This document shows, one piece after another, positions 1-12,429 of a stretch of 64,000 bases of DNA (within the stretch, counting starts at the first letter, position 1; the number at the start of each line of letters is the position of its first letter). The position numbers were made by a program, and so were the translations under genes. The notes beneath the pieces are model-generated. The model was not told the origin of the DNA. It worked only from the letters and a program-made list of their open reading frames with translations, and did not search any database. The stretch comes from Impatiens glandulifera (Eukaryota > Streptophyta > Magnoliopsida > Ericales > Balsaminaceae). Location: the NCBI RefSeq assembly GCF_907164915.1, contig NW_025919167.1, positions 1 to 64,000 of the forward strand, in the 5' to 3' direction.

Positions 1-1494
1 AAGAAAAAAAATTAATTATTTTTTCAATGAATCAAATTACAAACGTTATTCTCTTTCAAATTTTTCATTTTTCTCATTTGTTAAACATGCTAAAAAAATG
101 GTGACACTCTTAGCACTACACGTGGTTAAACATGCATCACTATCCGTCATTACTAAACATCTATAAACTACTTTCCTAGTGCGTGTAACTCACCTTCCTA
201 TCATTTATTATGCTTAAACATTTATTCATTTTTATTAGAACTTGATTTTTTATTAATGATTTAGATAAGATTTATTAGGATTTTATTGAAGTGGTTATTT
301 AATTTTTTAAAATTATTTAAAAGTGAATTGTTGGAATAAAAGTACATTAGGAGTAATGTAAATATAAAGTGGAATATTTTTTTATTATGATATAATTGAT
401 AATTAAATAGATCAGATAATAAATTATTTGATGATTTTCATTTAAATTATGACAATGGTGTTGATGAATGGTTATTTGAATTAATATTAATATTTATTTT
501 AAAATAATCTTATATTATTAATTAAATTATTCAAATCATAACTATAAATATTGAAGATAAAAATGTTGAAGTAGTAGTAAGGCAATACCACCTACCTTAA
601 TATATATGAAAAAAAAATGATATATCTTTTGTTATTTCTGCTTTATTCATTTACATCTATAATTTCAATTTGTTAAATTGAATAAAAACTTACTTTTAAA
701 TGTATATACATTAACATGATATTTAAAGCATCTACTCACCCCACTTTAATAATTTAATATAAGAAAACACAAAACTCCACCGATAACTAAAAAGATTAAA
801 GTTCACGGATTCGATTATCACTTAAAACACTTTAAACATAAGTAAAAATATCAAAGTTGTGGTATGTAATGCTAGCTTTCTACATTGAAAAATGCAAACT
901 CGATTAAATTGAGTCGATAAGTCTTTATTCTGATTATTTTGTGATATTGGATCATTTGAAAAAGAACGATAGACAGTGATCGAGATTGACCGATGTATTT
1001 ACTCTACAACGCTATTATTATGACGATAAAGAAAGTCTCGTCAATAAAAATCGGTAGAGGTGCTTTATGAGCTAATTGATTTTATTGAATATTTTCAAAC
1101 TTGAGATGTTTAATTATGATTAAACTTGGAAGAAGAAAAACAAATAAAGCTTTTGTGTTCTATCCTTGTATGTTCACTCTGTACCTCAAAGAAACAAACA
1201 ATTTCTTCTCCCATTGTAGAAGAAGGTCATGGCTTATTTCATACTTTTTTTTAAAAAAAAAAAATGGGATTTTTTGTATAATCTTTTTTTAATGAAAAAA
1301 ATAAGTTATTTGGGTTTTAATGGGTTAAATTACTATAATATTATTTTAAATAAAGTAAAGATATTTTAATTAATAAAATTAGTGATTTAATAGTTAGAAT
1401 AATATTAACGTGATTAAAACAAATTTATAAATAATTGAATAAAATCTAAAAAACAAAACCCAAAAGAACTCAAATCGAACACTAGCTCTTTCAG
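1..1494. other. AT-rich intergenic DNA
   Basis: No reading frame here resembles a known protein, and the only ORF of note (1101-1292) is low-complexity. The stretch is AT-rich with short homopolymer runs, typical of plant intergenic DNA. No gene or named repeat is supported. Confidence 0.6.
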
Positions 1495-1507
1495 AAATAA
1501 TACAAAT

Positions 1508-1509
<2 letters not shown>

Positions 1510-1542
<33 letters not shown>
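1510..1542. repeat. (TA)n microsatellite
   Basis: An uninterrupted TA dinucleotide run. It marks the left edge of duplicated copy A and corresponds to the longer run at 7199-7264 in copy B. Confidence 0.9.
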
Positions 1543-1545
<3 letters not shown>

Positions 1546-1998
1546 TTATTTATTTATTGAATTTAGAAAGTTAGAATTATTTATACATTTTTTATATTAT
1601 TTCATCTTATTACTTTTTATCTCTTATATACACGGTTAGCCAACCTACTCCGGATAAATTATTATGTTTTTTAACATAAAAATGGGTAGTTTAATGATTT
1701 ATGATAAAAAAATTATATTTTTTTTATTTGATTATGAGTTTTAATTTCAATAAAAATTGTTTGTTTAATAATTTGAAATAATTTTTTTTATTATTTTTCA
1801 GGCTTTTTAAACGAGGCAGCCCAATTCTGGTAGTGCTCGACACAATACTTGCTACTAGACTACCCAATTCACTTGGATTCAAATATATTCAAGTTAAAAT
1901 GCTTAATCTCTTTCTTTCCTTTTTTTTCTTCTTAAAATCAAATACCATTATTAATTTATTATTTATTGGATAACAAGTGTTATTTAGGAGTATTAACT

Positions 1999-2514
1999 AG
2001 GGCCGTCAATTTTCTAGACACGCACAAGAAAATACGATTCGGACCGAATACGAAAAAATCAAGTTAGGATCATGTATTTTTTTTGTTCGGGTCATAATCA
2101 GGTCGACCTGTTTAACCTGATTAATAAACATGTTAAAATCGGGTTGACCTGACATAATCCAAATTAGACCCGATAACTCGTTTATAAGTTTTTTTTGTTG
2201 AGTTTTGTGTTATTTTTTCTTATTCACCCACTCATTTTCTTTTGTAAATTTTTCCTATAAGTGAATTTGTAATTAAATTTCATTTTTAGTTTATATGGAT
2301 GTCATTTTAATTTGGTTTGAGTTGAGTTAGTTAAATCGGGTTAAACGGGTCAAACGAGTCAGGTACAGGTCAATCACAAATAAACAAATCAGGTTCATGT
2401 TAGAGATTTTGACCCAAATTATTAAACATGTCAGATTTAGGTTAAAATCGTTCCACTCATTAACTCGTTAACCTGAGAATCCGAATTCTCCACCTTAATA
2501 AGTTGCCACCCTAT
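1999..2514. mobile_element. hAT-like MITE with 8-bp target-site duplication
   Basis: Starts AGGGCCGTCAATTT and ends with the complement of AGGGTGGCAACT, giving short imperfect terminal inverted repeats. TATTAACT occurs immediately on both sides (1991-1998 and 2515-2522). The duplicated copy B keeps an empty site reading ATTAACT once (about 7464-7470), which supports insertion at this point. The interior holds many GGTT/AACC words and no coding potential. An 8-bp duplication and AGGG ends suggest the hAT superfamily. Confidence 0.75.
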
Positions 2515-3675
2515 TATTAACTATAACCAACATTCAATGTGGGTAACATAATGTGGGATATAGCCTATAAGTTGAAAAGCCCATTAATAGGAATCCAAAA
2601 GTACTTATATGCTAAACTTTAAACAGACCCATATTATCATAGTTTAATCATCAACGGCCTTTTTTTGCTACCATACAAACAAATAATTTCTAAATATTTT
2701 TCAGTTATAAATTCTAAATAACTTCCCATCTTTCATATTAATAAGATAAACTTCATTTTGTTTCTTGTTAAAGTTTTCAAAGTCAATTTAGTTACTCAAT
2801 CGAATCAAAATTAAAGTTGTATCGTTTTTGGTAAAGTAGTAAAATCGCGAGTTAACGTGAAATTGTTAAAATTTATTTTATAAATTATTATTATTATTAA
2901 TTATTATTTATTTCCATTATTTTTTAAAATATATAATTAAGTATAAAATTAATTAAAAATTAATAATAATTAAATTTTATTATAAGAAAATTATATTTAC
3001 TTAGTCATATTAATTCATATATTTTAATACATAATATTGTTTTAATTTATAAATATAAATTCAATTTTAAAATAATAAAATAGAAAAACTAGTAAAATCT
3101 TAAATTTGTATTATTTACAACTTTATTTAAAACATCTCTTCTAGAAACATAAAAAGGTTGAGATTTTAAAATTCATTTGAAATTTTAATAACATTGTCTT
3201 CAATTAAGTCTAGTCCATAAAGAGTTTGTTTTTTTGCTTTAAATAATTTATTTTTATTTTTGTCTTTTATTTTTAAATGGTATATATGTATGTGTATATT
3301 AAAAATAATAATAATTGTTTAAGCACATTGTAATAAAGAATGACATAAAATAAAAAAAATATAGCAAGACGGATCTATGTTATGACTTTAGTGGACTGAA
3401 GTTCACCCCGAGAAAAAAAATTATGCGATAGAAGTTTTATCCATAATTTTTTTGTTATTTTTGTAAGTATACCCCAACTCAAATTTCTAAATTCACATTC
3501 TTTCGAAACGAATTTCAAGATATAATAATTCCTTATATATATAAAAAGTGAAAAGTCATATTAATTTCGAAATATATGGGTGACTTTTTCGAATTTTTAT
3601 TTTTGTCTTATAATTATATTTTCATAAATATATTTCAAACATTACATAAACCCAATTAAAATTATACATCTTATT

Positions 3676-3830
3676 AACTTATCCAAGCAAGGTTTAGACT
3701 TATTTGGTGAGGATTACGAATATGACAACGGACACTTGAAAGAAGGGAAGCCAGATGAGAGTCGCCGTTCATCTTCTGCTTCGTCATCAGCTACATCTTC
3801 GTCATCTTCTTCGGCGTCTTCGTCCAATCG
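3676..3830 (+). pseudogene. DXO1 exon 1 relic (lost start codon, truncated)
   Basis: Nearly collinear with DXO1 exon 1 at 9618-9775. It has the same opening peptide pattern ([13 protein letters not shown]), the same [10 protein letters not shown] block and the serine run, then stops matching after the SSNR codons at 3830. The region equivalent to 9436-9617, which carries the 5'UTR and the ATG, is deleted: upstream promoter homology joins directly to the exon. No downstream exons follow. It is a dead fragment left by the segmental duplication. Confidence 0.85.
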
Positions 3831-5305
3831 ACTCATTGATACTAATACATATTGAAAAATAGGACACTTTCTAATGAAATTATCGTTGTTATGTAAATTT
3901 ATTGATGATAATGGGTACTCTACCTGTCGGGTTGTGAAATACTCATCCTGAGATTTATGTTTTACTGCCTGATTTAATCTTGACAGGTATCTATATTTTT
4001 ATCACAATCCACGATTCACTATGTGCGCGGTCCCGATCTTGAAGAAACATAGCATATCTTATTACTTATCTACTCTACTTTAGTAGAAGTTAAAAGATAA
4101 CAATTGTATTCTTCCTATATATAATTCAAGAAAAAATGAAAACTAAAATAACATTTTCTTTCCAGCCTTTCAATCAATCGATACGACCTCAAAAAGCAAC
4201 TTTTGCTAAAACTCACGCAGTTTCTTGAAAAGTTTTTTGAAAATTGGCATCATGCTCTCGAAGTGTGAGGTCCTGGAGTGAACTACTCATTGATATGTTG
4301 CCCCCAACCCAAATATGAAAATAAAGAGTAAGAAATAACATTTTATTATTAAAATAAAAATTAAAAGTTAATAACAAGGACTCTAGAAACATAAATAATT
4401 TTATTGAAAATATTAAAAAAATAAAGTTATAGTGAAATGTGGTTAAGGGCAAAATATATAATATATTTATTATTATTTTTGTCATGATTGAAATGTGTAT
4501 TAAGTCTTATCAAATATATATTTTATTTTAATATTAATATAATCGGGTATCAAGTTTCAGGTTTGAATTTTGCACATTTCTTATCCCGACCCTAATCGGG
4601 TACATTCTCCCCTCTCCATACATGATTACGATTCCGAACCCAATTTAAAATAGTCTTATACATCTAATCGCGTCTTAAATCCAATTTTAGACTAAATGTA
4701 TGAACAAATCTATGATTTAATGATAAGTCGTATGTGATCAAAAGAGGTTGAATCGACGACTCACATAATTTTTCATTATTATAGGGTCGCTAGTATATAA
4801 AGTCTTTTATGAGGTACGACTATGATTTCTAAGTGATTTCGTGTTTTGGGGTAGTTGTTAGAAAATTTTAGATTAATGCGGTTGATATAATTAGTGAACC
4901 AGACAATTCTGAATTGAAGGAAACGTATATCCGCCAAACAACAAGTTCTCAGAATCTTTAGTGAACTATCTAATTATAAAGAAATTGTCGAACCTCGTTC
5001 GATGCGTATTATTATTTTTCAACAAACTTCATGAACATAAAGCAAAATAAAATGTAAAATTAGCAAAGTCAGAAGAAAAAAATAATCAACACTAAAATGA
5101 AAGTGAACTAAGCTTTAAGTCAATAAGTTATGACATATTAATACATATAGAAAAATATCTTATTTTAAGTAAGAATAATAAGAAAATTAAGTGAAAAAGA
5201 AGACAAGATCTCCAATTTATTTATTTCATATTCAAACTTATAAATAATCTCTCATTCTCTCCACCACACAATCACAATCAACCCCAAACTTTATCATCCA
5301 ACTCT
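3831..5305. other. Intergenic DNA with a degenerate MITE fragment
   Basis: No gene is supported. Bases about 4540-4670 share words (TCTCCCCTCTCCAT, then CCCAATTTAAAATA) with the right half of the 39,086-39,790 element and are probably an old fragment of that family. The rest is AT-rich with no recognised content. Confidence 0.5.
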
Positions 5306-5727
5306 TCATGGAAAGTATAAACCTGTCACATATAACAAAATAATATTATTAAAATTCAAATAAATATTAATTTAACAAGAGACTAGGTTAATAATTAATT
5401 ATCAATCTTACTTCCACACTTGAATCGGCGTGGAACAGCTCGGCCACAGTCTCTTAAGATCTTCGACACCTTCTTGACATCGAGAAGAGCCGCTAACTTA
5501 GCATCGATGGCGGGGCAAGCACATTCATAATGACCGGTTCTTATGACCCTACAACAAGCGGCAGAAGGAGGTTTCCCAAAAATCATTTCCTTACAATTGT
5601 CAATGCCTTGTTGTCTCTCACGAGAGCACTGACTTGGAGTTGGGCGCTGAGCTGAGACCGGGATCGATACAATTATCATCAAAACTATGCCCATGGCTAG
5701 AACTGGTCCGAACCGGCCATAGCCCAT
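5306..5727 (-). CDS. Non-specific lipid-transfer-protein-like (8-cysteine motif) secreted protein
   Basis: Residues 1-26 form a hydrophobic signal peptide ending VSA. The mature part carries the eight-cysteine pattern of the plant LTP/2S-albumin/protease-inhibitor superfamily: C34, C45, C58-C59, C69-A-C71, C94, C104 (spacing C-x10-C-x12-CC-x9-CxC-x22-C-x9-C). Such proteins are small disulfide-bonded extracellular proteins that bind lipids; the ligand here is unknown. The unspliced frame ends at 5395. I prefer a spliced form with exon 1 5727-5412 (donor GTAAGA) and exon 2 5322-5306 (acceptor GACAG). This changes the tail from GSKIDN to GSLYFP, also 110 residues. Introns just before the stop are common in this family. 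The exact subfamily is uncertain. Confidence 0.85.
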
Positions 5728-5813
5728 TTCTTGGATTGATTGATAATAATGTGTTATATTTCCTTTTGGTTGGATGAATATGAGGTTGTTTTTGGTTGGA
5801 ACAAATTGGTCTT

Positions 5814-5862
5814 AAATTTATAGGGAAGGACTGACTAGTGTTTTATTGACTTTTGGCACGTG
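5814..5862 (-). promoter_or_regulatory. Promoter of the LTP-like gene: TATA box and G-box
   Basis: On the minus strand TATAAATTT lies at 5822-5814, about 90 bp upstream of the ATG, a normal spacing for a plant core promoter plus short 5'UTR. A perfect palindromic G-box CACGTG lies at 5857-5862, roughly 40 bp further upstream. TTGAC cores (W-box-like) and an ACGTGG word occur nearby (5846-5920). G-boxes bind bZIP or bHLH factors and often confer ABA or light response; regulation here is inferred only. Confidence 0.5.
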
Positions 5863-5929
5863 TTTAAAAAAAAAAAGACTTTGACAAGTGGGTTGTGGGC
5901 TTGGGTTGCTTCTTACGTGGTTCCTTTTA

Positions 5930-7180
5930 TATATAAAAAAATAATTAGTTGGTTTATAAACATATTTTAATTTTAGTTTAAAAAAATTATGTAAGTTATA
6001 ACATTACTATAAATAATTTAAGCTACTAAATTATTAAAAGACTATAAACGACTTAATTTGTTGACTTTTTTTATTTCAATTTATTTTGAGAAAGTGTTTT
6101 ACAAACTACCCAAAATATAATATTTGATTTCAGATTCATGAAAGAAAAAAAATTTGAGATAAACTGAAACTTTTATTTATAGTTTTTTTTTATCTAAATC
6201 TAAATCATAATCATATTCACAAATATTTTTAAATAGGATTAGAAACATTAAAAACAATTGTAACAAAACTCAGACATAGCATTAAAAAAATATCAGAATC
6301 ATCCTATAATCGGTAATATATGAATTTACTCAGTGAAAACATATTAAATATTTTATTCATAAACAATCTTAATAATATTTTTTTGGTTAAAAGTAAATTG
6401 TTATTGTATATAGATCAATAATGTTGAAAACCAATTAAAAAGAATCTAAGACTGAAAGAAATTAAAACAATTTTGATCTAGATTCAATGAAACACACTAA
6501 TTGATTTCACATATGTCCCGACAATGACTAAATAATTAGTGGATGGTGGGTGTACTTTTTCTTTTTCATTTATTAGTGGTGTCAGACATGACTATGAAAT
6601 GAATAAAACGTGAATTGTTTTTGATCTCGTAATTTATATTTAAAAGATATTTAATTATAATTATAAAATTATTGTTTTTAAACCATATAAGGTATTTTAA
6701 TATTGAAATTAATAAATTCAATTATGTGATTTATGAAAATCAGTGGAATAATGTTTAATTAGGTCGAGATTATTTAAAAAATTCTAACTGAAATAATTTT
6801 TTTTAATTTATTTAAAAAATGTTGATTGAATTCTCTTTTTTAACCTAAAAAAAATAAAAAAAAATCTTATCATTTTGAAGTCCTGCATTCGAGCCCGTCA
6901 GACGGTAAAGTTTGCGTAAATAATCAAGTGTGTTTGTGAGTTATATGTTTAACCCGTTATGATTAGTCGTACTCTAATGGAGAAGCGAGAACCAAGTGTT
7001 CTAAAAAGTTATACATTGATTGGCGATAATTTTGAAAAAGTGTTTTTATTTTGTTAAAAAGTTTAAAATGTATTAAAATTTTAATATTTTGGACAATAAA
7101 TTAAGTAACATGACCGATAAAAGAATAATGAAATGATGTTTAATTGTGGTTAAACTAAAAAAAAAATAATATAAATGACC
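5930..7180. other. AT-rich intergenic DNA
   Basis: Between the LTP-like promoter and duplicated copy B. No open reading frame resembles a known protein and no repeat family was recognised. Confidence 0.5.
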
Positions 7181-7194
7181 TTACTCGTTTTGAT

Positions 7195-7198
<4 letters not shown>

Positions 7199-7264
<66 letters not shown>
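7199..7264. repeat. (AT)n microsatellite
   Basis: A 66-bp pure AT run, longer than its partner in copy A. Any apparent reading frame through it (repeated Ile-Tyr) is an artefact of the repeat. Confidence 0.95.
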
Positions 7265-7267
<3 letters not shown>

Positions 7268-7720
7268 AAATTTAGAATTATTTTTTACAGTTTTCATATT
7301 ACTCATCTTCTCACTTTTTATCTCTTATACACTATACTTGTAAATAGACTCCCCATTTCATTGGGATTCAAATATATTCCACTTAATAATGGTTGATCTC
7401 TTTTTTTCACCTTTTCTTAAAATCAAATAACATTATTAATTTATTTTGTGTTCTTCGGTAGCATTAACTATAATTTAAATATTTAATAAGATGTTTCTGG
7501 TTGATTTTTACAAATGATAAAAATCATTTAAATAAAATTATAAAACATTAAATGAAAAATAATAATAATAAATATAATTAAAATATAATCACATTGTCCA
7601 ATATAAATGTCCAATATGTTATCGAACTCGTAGATACTCAAGAAAAATAATTAACTTTACGACCGACTCTACCCGATTTTAGAACAAATTTCAGAATGCG
7701 CCATACACAAATACAAAAAC

Positions 7721-7961
7721 CACTAATAGTAACCAAAAATAGAAACCGTATGTTCCGCAGTTGATATTAAAGGGGTTAATACTAACAACTTTAAAAATCG
7801 TTGATATAAAGGGGGTCAATGGTTGATATTTCATGTTTGAGCAATGCCTACGGAGCCTCCATCGAGAGATATCAACTTCTTTTTGAGCTATTTTATTACT
7901 CAATATTAACTTTTTTTTTCTCGGTTTTTACCGTTGATATTTACTTCTTTTTTTACTAGTG
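7721..7961. mobile_element. Small CACTA-like MITE
   Basis: Left end begins CACTAATAGTAACC and right end is the complement of CACTAGTAAAAAAAG, the terminal pentamer of CACTA (En/Spm) elements. Copies of (C)GTTGATAT, like CACTA subterminal repeats, occur at about 7762, 7800, 7823 and 7932. No coding capacity. The flanking 3-bp sequences (AAC and ATA) do not match, so insertion is not proven. Confidence 0.45.
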
Positions 7962-9614
7962 ATAATAATAATATTATAAATGATACATATCGGATGATCA
8001 TTAAATGTTAGACAATTTATCTCCTATAAACTAATATACCAAAAAAATAATTAAAATGGTAATTAAAATATATGTATGTTTGTTCTATGAACCACCTAAA
8101 TCTATAAGTAACTACCTAAATATTCCAACATTCCTGATAAACAGTAATAATATTTCACAGAAATACTTCACAATATACGAATCATACTTAATAGACTATT
8201 ATAATCCACTTGTATCATAATTTTTTATTATTGAGAAATAAAACTTATATCATGTCTTGACTGTGAACCTTGTATACTAATTTAAGATTAAAAAAAAAAA
8301 AAAAAAGTGACTTTAACATTAAATAATGGGCCATAACTTAAGTATGGGATGGGTCACAATTTATTCAAAATAATGCGGGATATAGCCTATAAGATGAAAG
8401 GCCCGTTTATTAAGAATCCAAAGTCCTTATATGCTAAACTTTTAACAGGCCATATTATTATAGTAATTACACTGGCCTTTTTTGCTACCAGCGTAACCAT
8501 AATTTTTAAGCAAATTTGATTTTTATAAGTATTTTTTAAAAAATATATATATATATATATATAATATAATAAAATATTAAATATTTATATTTTATTAAAT
8601 TAGTACACATTTTAATATTTAATATATTTTAAATAATTATAATATAAAAATAATAATATTTTGTATTTTTAATTAAATAAATAAAGTTAAAAAAACATAT
8701 TAAAAATTAATTAATTATATTTAATAAAAAAACTTAATAATTATATAAAATAAAATAAGTAAAATAAATAAAATAAGAAAAATAAATATATAAAAATAAT
8801 AAGGATAAATAAGTAATTTTGGAGTTAATTGAGGAGTAAGGGTCGAGTTTGGGAATTTTGGAGTTAATTATTTTTTGAATACATAATATTTTTTTAATTT
8901 ATAAATATAAATTCATTTTTTTTGTAATAGTAAAATAAAATAACTAATAAAATTTTAAATTTGCATTATTTCCAACTTTATTTAAATCATCTCTCCTAAA
9001 CATAAAAGGTTGATATTCTAAAAGTAATTGTAAATTTTAATAACCGAGTCTAGTTTATAAAGAGTTTTTTCCTTGTTTTTATTTTTGTCTTTTATTTTTT
9101 ATAGGATATATATTAAAAATAATAATAATAGTTTAACTACCATAATAAAAAAAATATCAACATTACCCAATAAGTTATATAAGGGAGTAGTTTCATTCAT
9201 AACCTTTTGTTATTTTTGTAAACCCATTGAACTCAAATTTCTAAATTCGTCCATACTCGAGAAATATTTTACATACATTTTGAGTCTAATCTCAAGATAT
9301 AATATTTGTCGTATTAATCTCGACATACATGGGTGACTTTTTTTCAAGTTTTTATTTTTGTCTTATAATTATATATTCATAAATATATTTCAAAAATACC
9401 ATAAACCCAATTAAGAAAATATAAATTTTATTAAATAATATTATTTTAGGTTAAATATGAATTTATTTATTATAAACTAAATATTTCAAGAAAGAAAACC
9501 CTCGTGCTAAAATTGTAATCTTTGTTTGTCTGAAGTATTGAGCAGAGAAGAAAGAGGGAGAGAGAGCTTGCGGAGATCGTTTTGGGTACTTGTTATTCAG
9601 GTGAACAAACGGGA

Positions 9615-12391
9615 ATGAACTTATCCGAGCAAGGGTTAGACTTATTTGGTGAAGATTACGAAGATGATGATGGACAAGTTAAAGAAGAAGGGAACCCAGA
9701 TGAGAGTCGCCGATCCTCTTCTGCTTCTTCATCAGCTGCATCTTCATCATCTTCATCGGCGTCTTCGTCCAATCGAAGCAATAGCAGTGGAGACAGCGGA
9801 AGTGGTAGCGGTAGTGGAAGCGGAAGCGCCAGTGGTGGTGATGACGGCGGGGATGATGAGGATAATGGAGAAGTTAGGTCGAATCATTATATTGAAGACG
9901 ATGGAAAAGATCTTTTTGGTTCTGATAATGAAGATTATGTCAAGACACCTGCTGTTAGTACTTACCCAGTTCCTGGTAATCACAAATTTGATTGTGGATC
10001 TTATAGTATTTGATTGCTGCTTGAATGGGTTTCAGTTTTTATGATAATTTGGGTCTTTGGGTTTTCATATCTGCCTCTTTTCAGAGCTTGGTTTCGGACA
10101 AATTGGAGTCTTTTTGTATGCTGTGAAAATTTCAACCAAATAAACAATCTTTATCGAATTCGATTCAGCAGAAAATGGATGATATACTTCTAGTTGTATA
10201 TTTCTCTTCACTTGCAAATTTAAATATCAATTGACAAATGAATTAGAATTTCTCAACTAAGATACTTGCATATTTTGTGCATCTTATTCAAAGCCTAGAT
10301 GAATTCAGTGTCATCCCATTCTACTGTGATTTTAAATTAAAAGTGCTGTGATATTTAAATGATGTTTTTCAATCATATTAACCTAGTCCCTTGCTAGTAC
10401 TTATGTGATTTAATTTTATTTTATTTTCGATTTGGTTGATTAGCTTTGCCCCCAGTAGTCCGTGCTTCTATCGATCACCAGGCTACTAGAGGGGGTCGTG
10501 GGCGTGGACGCTGGCAGAATGATAGAGGAGCAGGTCTTCTTCCTAAACCTAGCGGGGCTTATTCTCAAAGAGGGGGCAGATATGGCTATAATCCAAGATA
10601 TAATAGTGCTCGGCAAGATGAAAGATTTGTTTCAGAGTTGAGGCTTTCAAAAAGTGAAGAAACACTGGCAAGGAAAGGCATATCCCTTCAAGAGGTAAGA
10701 ATAAATATATATATTTTTACAATAATTTTGTTGCTTCTAGTATCATGTTGATGATTTTAGAGCATTGAATATCTGATAATATTGTTTTGGTTGAAATGTG
10801 ATGCAAAAGCCTAGTGAACTTGCTTTCTACAGTCGAGTGGAAAGTGGGGAAGTTTTTTTTGATGAGCGCAGCCTGGTGAGCCTGTCATATGTTGAATCAG
10901 TGAATCTTGTTTAATTTTTAGCTCACTTATTTTGTCCATCTGTTTCCAACATTAGAGGCTCTTTAATCGACTTACAGCAAATCCCATTGGAGTAGACTTG
11001 AATCAAGGCTTTGAAACTTTTATTGAGAAGAAAGGTAAGATTGTGCCGTTCTAAACTTATCTTCTATTGTTATTTGGTATATGAAGTTTTCATTTAAATT
11101 GTTATATTAGATTTGGGATCTCAAGGATTTGGCAACCTTCTTGCTGCCATTAGGAACAAGAATATCTCACTTCAGAACATGCACTTTGTGGTACGAGGAA
11201 AATTACATTACTACTTGCATTTTTTTATTTGTGCTGGAGTTACTTCACTGACTTGGTTTCCTTGGTTTGTCGCTTCTTCTTGCTCTTTTCTGCTGCAGAC
11301 TTTCCGAAATAACCTCAACAAGGCATGTCTCTCCCCCTAACATTATTGTTTGTGTTTGTATGCATCTATAGCTATTATGCTTGTTTCTTATTTACTTTGA
11401 ACTAACTAAAAATGAATTTAGATCATTTATATATTTCTAGTGAAGATATTAATATATATTAACTGCCCCATTTGCAAACACTTGTTGTTTCTGGATACAT
11501 TTTCACACACATCAATGTTTGGAAACTAAATTGAGTCAGAGATAGAACTACTTGTATATCTTATTTTCAATGATGGTGGTTCATCTTGAAAGTAGAAATT
11601 GTTCCCACAGTTGCCTCTTGGATCAGGATTGAACTTTGAAAAAATGGCCTGTTCACAAATTCAAATATTATAATGGGTTTTAAAAACTTAATCTCGAGAC
11701 ACTTTAAACAAAGTTAGTTAGATTTCTGGCTTTCTACTTACTGCTGGATCCATGGTGTTATAAAATTGGTTTTGTACACACCCACATAGGAGATTTTTTT
11801 TCTTTTATTCATTTCATGTTCATGTGAAGGAAGATATGTTCTTTTTGAGCCAGATTCTTACCCTAACTATGTATGCATTGTAGGTTCCATACCTTGCTGG
11901 TGATGTGTTTTCACTTCAGTGTTTGTTACTTATCTTTGCTTTTCTGCAGATAATGGCTACTGCTTATATCAGGAACGAGCCTTGGGAAATGGGTGTTCAC
12001 AAAAGAAATGGAGTTGTGTTTTTGGATGTGCATAAAATTACAGAGCAGCCAAAAAGTTCGCGTCAGGAACGATGGTATTATCCCACTAGGCTATATCTAT
12101 TCAATGTTTAAGCATGATTATCACTTACTTTTCATCCTTGTGCATCAAACTGGAAAGCTTCCAAAAATTCTAGTGATTGTGGTGATACACCATGCAATAT
12201 TTAAATGCATGGGACCACTTATTTTACATAGGTGCATCTATTCTCTCCTAATCCTTTTAATTCTTGCTAAAGAAAGGAACAGACAAGCGCTGATTCTTTG
12301 GATGTTCCTATTGATTTCTTTTGGCTGATGCAGGGTCATTTATTTTGTACATGGATTAAGAAGAGTTTGCTATTATTTTAGAAACGTGAGA

Positions 12392-12429
<38 letters not shown>

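Larger units (their letters stand above)
1495..3830 (+). repeat. Segmental duplication, copy A (DXO1 promoter plus exon 1)
   Basis: Blocks match copy B in the same order. They include the (TA)n tract and following 100 bp (1510-1640 versus 7199-7330), 1860-1950 versus 7345-7430, 2550-2670 versus 8380-8480, 3140-3260 versus 9000-9095, and 3590-3830 versus 9330-9775. The last block includes part of DXO1 exon 1. Copies differ by point changes and by independent insertions: a MITE at 1999-2514 in A, and about 850 bp near 7480-8330 in B. The duplication is therefore old and precedes those insertions. Confidence 0.8.
7181..9775 (+). repeat. Segmental duplication, copy B (parent side, leads into DXO1)
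   Basis: Counterpart of 1495-3830. It runs from the long (TA)n tract through the DXO1 upstream region into exon 1, where homology ends near 9775. Relative to copy A it carries about 850 additional bases (7480-8330) that include a small CACTA-like element, and it lacks the 1999-2514 MITE. Confidence 0.8.

Noticed and set aside
5237..5340. Plus-strand TATAAATAA followed by a short ATG frame (MESINLSHITK)
   Set aside because: It overlaps the predicted terminal exon and 3'UTR of the LTP-like gene on the other strand, and eleven codons without homology are not enough for a call.
7175..7396. 73-codon frame through the (AT)n tract
   Set aside because: Repeated Ile-Tyr codons come from the microsatellite; no protein-like sequence follows.
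9582..9614. Upstream in-frame extension of DXO1 starting at TTG
   Set aside because: It begins with a non-ATG codon in the probable 5'UTR. The conserved peptide starts at the ATG at 9615.
9646..10044. Second plus-strand frame overlapping DXO1 exon 1
   Set aside because: It is a frame shadow of the Ser/Gly-rich coding sequence and runs into the intron.
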